Shown: positions 61,919 through 64,000 of the stretch, piece by piece
Numbering within the stretch: the first letter of the stretch is position 1
How the letters are laid out: the number at the start of each line of letters is the position of its first letter
NCBI RefSeq assembly: GCF_039542905.1
Contig: NZ_BAABIS010000001.1
Location: 5,146,001-5,210,000 of the forward strand
Origin: Kitasatospora terrestris
GTDB taxonomy: Bacteria > Actinomycetota > Actinomycetes > Streptomycetales > Streptomycetaceae
Direction of reading: 5' to 3'
Length of the DNA: 64,000 bases
Made by a program: the position numbers and the translations under genes
Notes under the pieces: generated by a model
The model's database searches: none
The model's input: the letters and a program-made list of their open reading frames with translations, nothing else
Told to the model about the DNA's origin: nothing

Positions 61919-62770
61919 ATGAAGCTCCTCCGTGTGGGCCCCGCCGGCGAAGAGCGGCCGGCCGTACTGGACGCCGACGGCGCCGCGTACGACCTCTCCG
62001 GTCGGACCGCGGACATCGACGGCGCCTTCCTCGACCGCCTGGACGCGGCCGAGCTGGCCGCGGCCGTCGCGGCGGGCGAGCTGCCCCGCCTCGACCTCGA
62101 CGGGCAGCGGATCGGCGCCCCGGTGGCCCGGCCCGGCAAGGTGGTCGGCATCGGCCTCAACTACCGGGACCACGCGGCCGAGGCGGGTGCGCAGATCCCG
62201 GCCGAGCCGGTGGTCTTCCTGAAGCCGAGCAACACCGTGGTCGGTCCGAACGACGAGGTCCTGGTGCCGCGCGGCGGCGAGAAGACCGACTACGAGGTCG
62301 AGCTGGCCGTGGTGATCGGCCGCCGGGCCCGCTACCTGGACGGGCACGCCGAGGCCGCGGCGGTGATCGCCGGGTACGCGGCGGTGAACGACGTGACCGA
62401 GCGGGCGTTCCAGTTCGAGCGCGGCGGCCAGTGGGACAAGGGCAAGTCCGCCGAGACCTTCACCCCGCTCGGCCCGTGGCTGGTGACCGCCGACGAGGTG
62501 GCCGACCCGCAGGCGCTGGACCTCAGGCTGTGGGTCAACGGCGAGCTGCGGCAGGACGGCACCACCGCGGAGATGATCTTCCCGGTGCTGGAGATCGTCC
62601 GCTACCTGAGCCAGTTCATGGTGCTGGAGCCCGGCGACGTCATCGTCACCGGCACCCCGGCGGGCGTCACCCTGGGTCGCCCGGGCACGCCGTTCCTCCG
62701 GCCGTCCGACGTGGTCGAGCTGGAGGTCACCGGCCTCGGCCGCCAGCGCCACACCCTCGGCAAGGCCTGA
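61919..62770 (+). CDS. Fumarylacetoacetate hydrolase (FAH) family protein
   Basis: A 283-residue enzyme. After a small N-terminal domain (about residues 1-65) comes the FAH catalytic domain: GIGLNYRDHAAEAG, the metal ligands in EKTDYEVELAVVIG (two glutamates), and AVNDVTERAFQFERGGQWDKGKSAETFTPLGPWLV. The GDVIVTGTPAGVTLG segment completes the site. Enzymes of this group hydrolyse or decarboxylate acylpyruvates and similar diketo acids in aromatic or sugar-acid breakdown, and the true substrate is not visible. It is divergent from the STM401x operon and convergent with a TetR gene. Confidence 0.88.
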   Translation: MKLLRVGPAGEERPAVLDADGAAYDLSGRTADIDGAFLDRLDAAELAAAVAAGELPRLDLDGQRIGAPVARPGKVVGIGLNYRDHAAEAGAQIPAEPVVFLKPSNTVVGPNDEVLVPRGGEKTDYEVELAVVIGRRARYLDGHAEAAAVIAGYAAVNDVTERAFQFERGGQWDKGKSAETFTPLGPWLVTADEVADPQALDLRLWVNGELRQDGTTAEMIFPVLEIVRYLSQFMVLEPGDVIVTGTPAGVTLGRPGTPFLRPSDVVELEVTGLGRQRHTLGKA

Positions 62771-62778
62771 CGGCCCGT

Positions 62779-63540
62779 TCAGCCCCAGACGGCCCGCAGC
62801 CGGGTGAGCAGCACCCCGGCCGGGCTGTCCTCGGTCTCCAGAGCGAGCAGCCGGTGCAGCACCTCGGCGGTCTGCGGATCGTGCACCGCGGTCGCCCCGG
62901 CCATCGCGGTGAACTGGTCGATCAGCCAGGCGCACAGCTCCTCGCGGGGGATCTGCCGGCCCTCGTCCAGCCAGCTGAGCGCGGACGCCTCCACCACCGA
63001 GATCCAGGCCCGGACCAGCAGCGTCAGCCGCGGCCCGGCCTCCCCCACGCCCAGGTAGCGCAGGGTGCGGCGGAGCGCCGCCCGCCGGACCTCGTCCACG
63101 ATCGCGCCGGTCCGCGCGGTCTCCACCACCGACCCGCCGCGCAGCAGCGCGCCGTACCCGGCGTCGTGGTCGGCGACGAAGGAGAAGTACCGGCCGAGCA
63201 CGTCGGCCAGCTGCTCGGTGGGGGTGCCGCCGCCGGTCACGTGGAAGCGGCTGACCAGCTCCTGGGCCGCGCTGCGCAGCGCGGCCTCGTACAGCTGCTG
63301 CTTGCCGCCGGCGAAGTAGCGGTAGACCAGCGGCCGGGAGGCGCCGGCCGCCTCGGCGACGTCGTCGAGCGTGACCTCCTCCGGCGGACGGGAGCCGAAG
63401 AGCTCCAGGGCGACCGCGATCAGCTGCTCGCGCCGCTGCTGCACCGGCAGCCGCCGGTAGCCGGCCCGGCGCGGACGCTCGGTGCCGGCCGGGTCGGCCG
63501 GGTCGAGGGCCTGCGGGTCTGTGGGGGTACTCGCTGCCAT
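62779..63540 (-). CDS. TetR family transcriptional regulator
   Basis: A 253-residue regulator. The N-terminal helix-turn-helix (about residues 35-80: RREQLIAVALELFGSRPPEEVTLDDVAEAAGASRPLVYRYFAGG) is preceded by a 34-residue Pro/Ala-rich tail. The helical ligand domain follows, with VADHDAGYGALLRGGSVV, which is frequent in this TetR branch. It ends 8 bases from the FAH-family gene, convergent with it. The start at 63540 lacks a clear ribosome site, and an upstream start is possible. Its targets are unknown. A role at the FAH promoter would require action in trans from across that gene. Confidence 0.85.
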   Translation of the reverse strand: MAASTPTDPQALDPADPAGTERPRRAGYRRLPVQQRREQLIAVALELFGSRPPEEVTLDDVAEAAGASRPLVYRYFAGGKQQLYEAALRSAAQELVSRFHVTGGGTPTEQLADVLGRYFSFVADHDAGYGALLRGGSVVETARTGAIVDEVRRAALRRTLRYLGVGEAGPRLTLLVRAWISVVEASALSWLDEGRQIPREELCAWLIDQFTAMAGATAVHDPQTAEVLHRLLALETEDSPAGVLLTRLRAVWG

Positions 63541-63698
63541 GGCGGCCAGCGTAACCGCCGCGCGGCGTTCCGGAACCGCCCGTGCGGAGGCAGCGCCGCG
63601 GGCCCCCGGCGGGTCGTCCCGCCGGGCTCGGACATACCGCCCCATGATGTGATCAATCCCCGGTGGCGGCGCCCGGGCTGCGGCGAAGGAGCGGCGAG

Positions 63699-64000
63699 GT
63701 GCGGGCGGTGCGGACGTGGATCAAGGCCTCGCCGGGCACCTACGTCTGGCTGCTGCTGCTCGCGGTCACCAGCTTCGTGCTGTCCCGGATCAACCCGGAG
63801 TCGCTGGACTGGTTCCTGGCCAAGCGCTCCACCAACATCGACCAGCTGACCACGCACCCGGTCCACGCGCTGCTGGCCAGCCTGATCTGGACCGAGCAGT
63901 CCAACTTCCTCTTCTACTTCGTGATCTTCCACGTCTTCCACGTCCCGGCCGAGCGCTGGCTCGGCACCGCCCGCTGGCTGGCCGTGGCGCTCTCCGCGCA
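63699..64000 (+). CDS. Rhomboid-like membrane protein (5' part only)
   Basis: The first 100 codons of a membrane protein running off the right edge. After a short basic N-terminus comes a hydrophobic segment (TYVWLLLLAVTSFVL) and THPVHALLASLIW, the same first-loop element as HPVRALLFSGLW in the rhomboid-like gene at 39996. A second segment, FLFYFVIFHVFHVPAERWLGTARW, follows. It therefore belongs to the same streptomycete rhomboid-like family. GTG at 63699 with AAGGAG 7 bases upstream is the start, and the catalytic part is not in the window. Confidence 0.78.
   Translation, partial: MRAVRTWIKASPGTYVWLLLLAVTSFVLSRINPESLDWFLAKRSTNIDQLTTHPVHALLASLIWTEQSNFLFYFVIFHVFHVPAERWLGTARWLAVALSA

Noticed and set aside
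61731..61919. A 62-residue minus-strand frame upstream of STM4015 as a possible precursor peptide
   Set aside because: It would have to be translated from inside the divergent promoter region, has poor codon bias, covers the palindrome, and lacks a recognisable leader/core layout.

Overview
The window is high-GC actinobacterial chromosome from a streptomycete (Streptomycetaceae; Streptomyces or Kitasatospora, which the sequence alone does not decide). The evidence is the third-position GC bias, the das chitin-sugar locus with DasR-type operators, a WhiB-like gene, sodN/sodX, a sigH/prsH pair, a fused Kgd-type 2-oxoglutarate decarboxylase, leaderless-type promoters and a PHO box. Gene order follows what I recall of the S. 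coelicolor chromosome core, from nrdA through das, wblE, sigH, sodN, a glutamate-type ABC operon, malic enzyme, kgd, a two-component pair and lon. The right half becomes more accessory. I saw no tRNA, rRNA, CRISPR, insertion sequence, prophage or integrase gene.

Layout. 1-3400: the start of a class Ia ribonucleotide reductase gene behind two NrdR boxes and a cobalamin riboswitch, then an acetyltransferase, a GlxA-type regulator and a histidine phosphatase. 3400-5500: MctP-type transporter with its small DUF3311 partner. 5500-16500: aminosugar block: dasR, dasD, dasC, dasB and dasA in one orientation, a divergent second DasA-like lipoprotein, a SIS-domain sugar-phosphate enzyme and a sensor histidine kinase. 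At least eight DasR-type (dre) sites lie across this block, which suggests one N-acetylglucosamine/chitooligosaccharide regulon. 16500-22600: wblE, a lipid-kinase-like gene, sigH with its anti-sigma factor prsH behind a sigma-B-type promoter, nickel superoxide dismutase with its peptidase. 22600-29400: polar amino-acid ABC operon with two binding proteins, malic enzyme, a quinone-oxidoreductase-like gene. 29400-43200: PadR/DUF4097 pair, a Ser/Thr kinase, kgd, a two-component system, a rhomboid-like protein and lon.

43200-56700: a secreted propeller-like protein, GtrA, ROK, MarR and MFS genes, a PHO-controlled low-affinity phosphate transporter, an NlpC/P60 cell-wall hydrolase, a molybdopterin oxidoreductase and a TPR-like protein. 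56650-61700: a compact five-gene operon matching the uncharacterised STM4011 to STM4015 families (two radical SAM enzymes, an alkaline-phosphatase-fold hydrolase, an ATP-grasp-like protein and a leucine-rich-repeat-like protein). It is the best candidate here for an undescribed biosynthetic system. 61700-64000: an FAH-family hydrolase, a TetR regulator and the beginning of another rhomboid-like membrane protein.

Operons are close-packed, often with 4-base stop/start overlaps, and most are closed by long perfect inverted repeats, which I list individually. Both binding-protein-dependent ABC operons have a strong hairpin between the binding-protein gene and the permease gene, a usual way to make more binding protein than permease.
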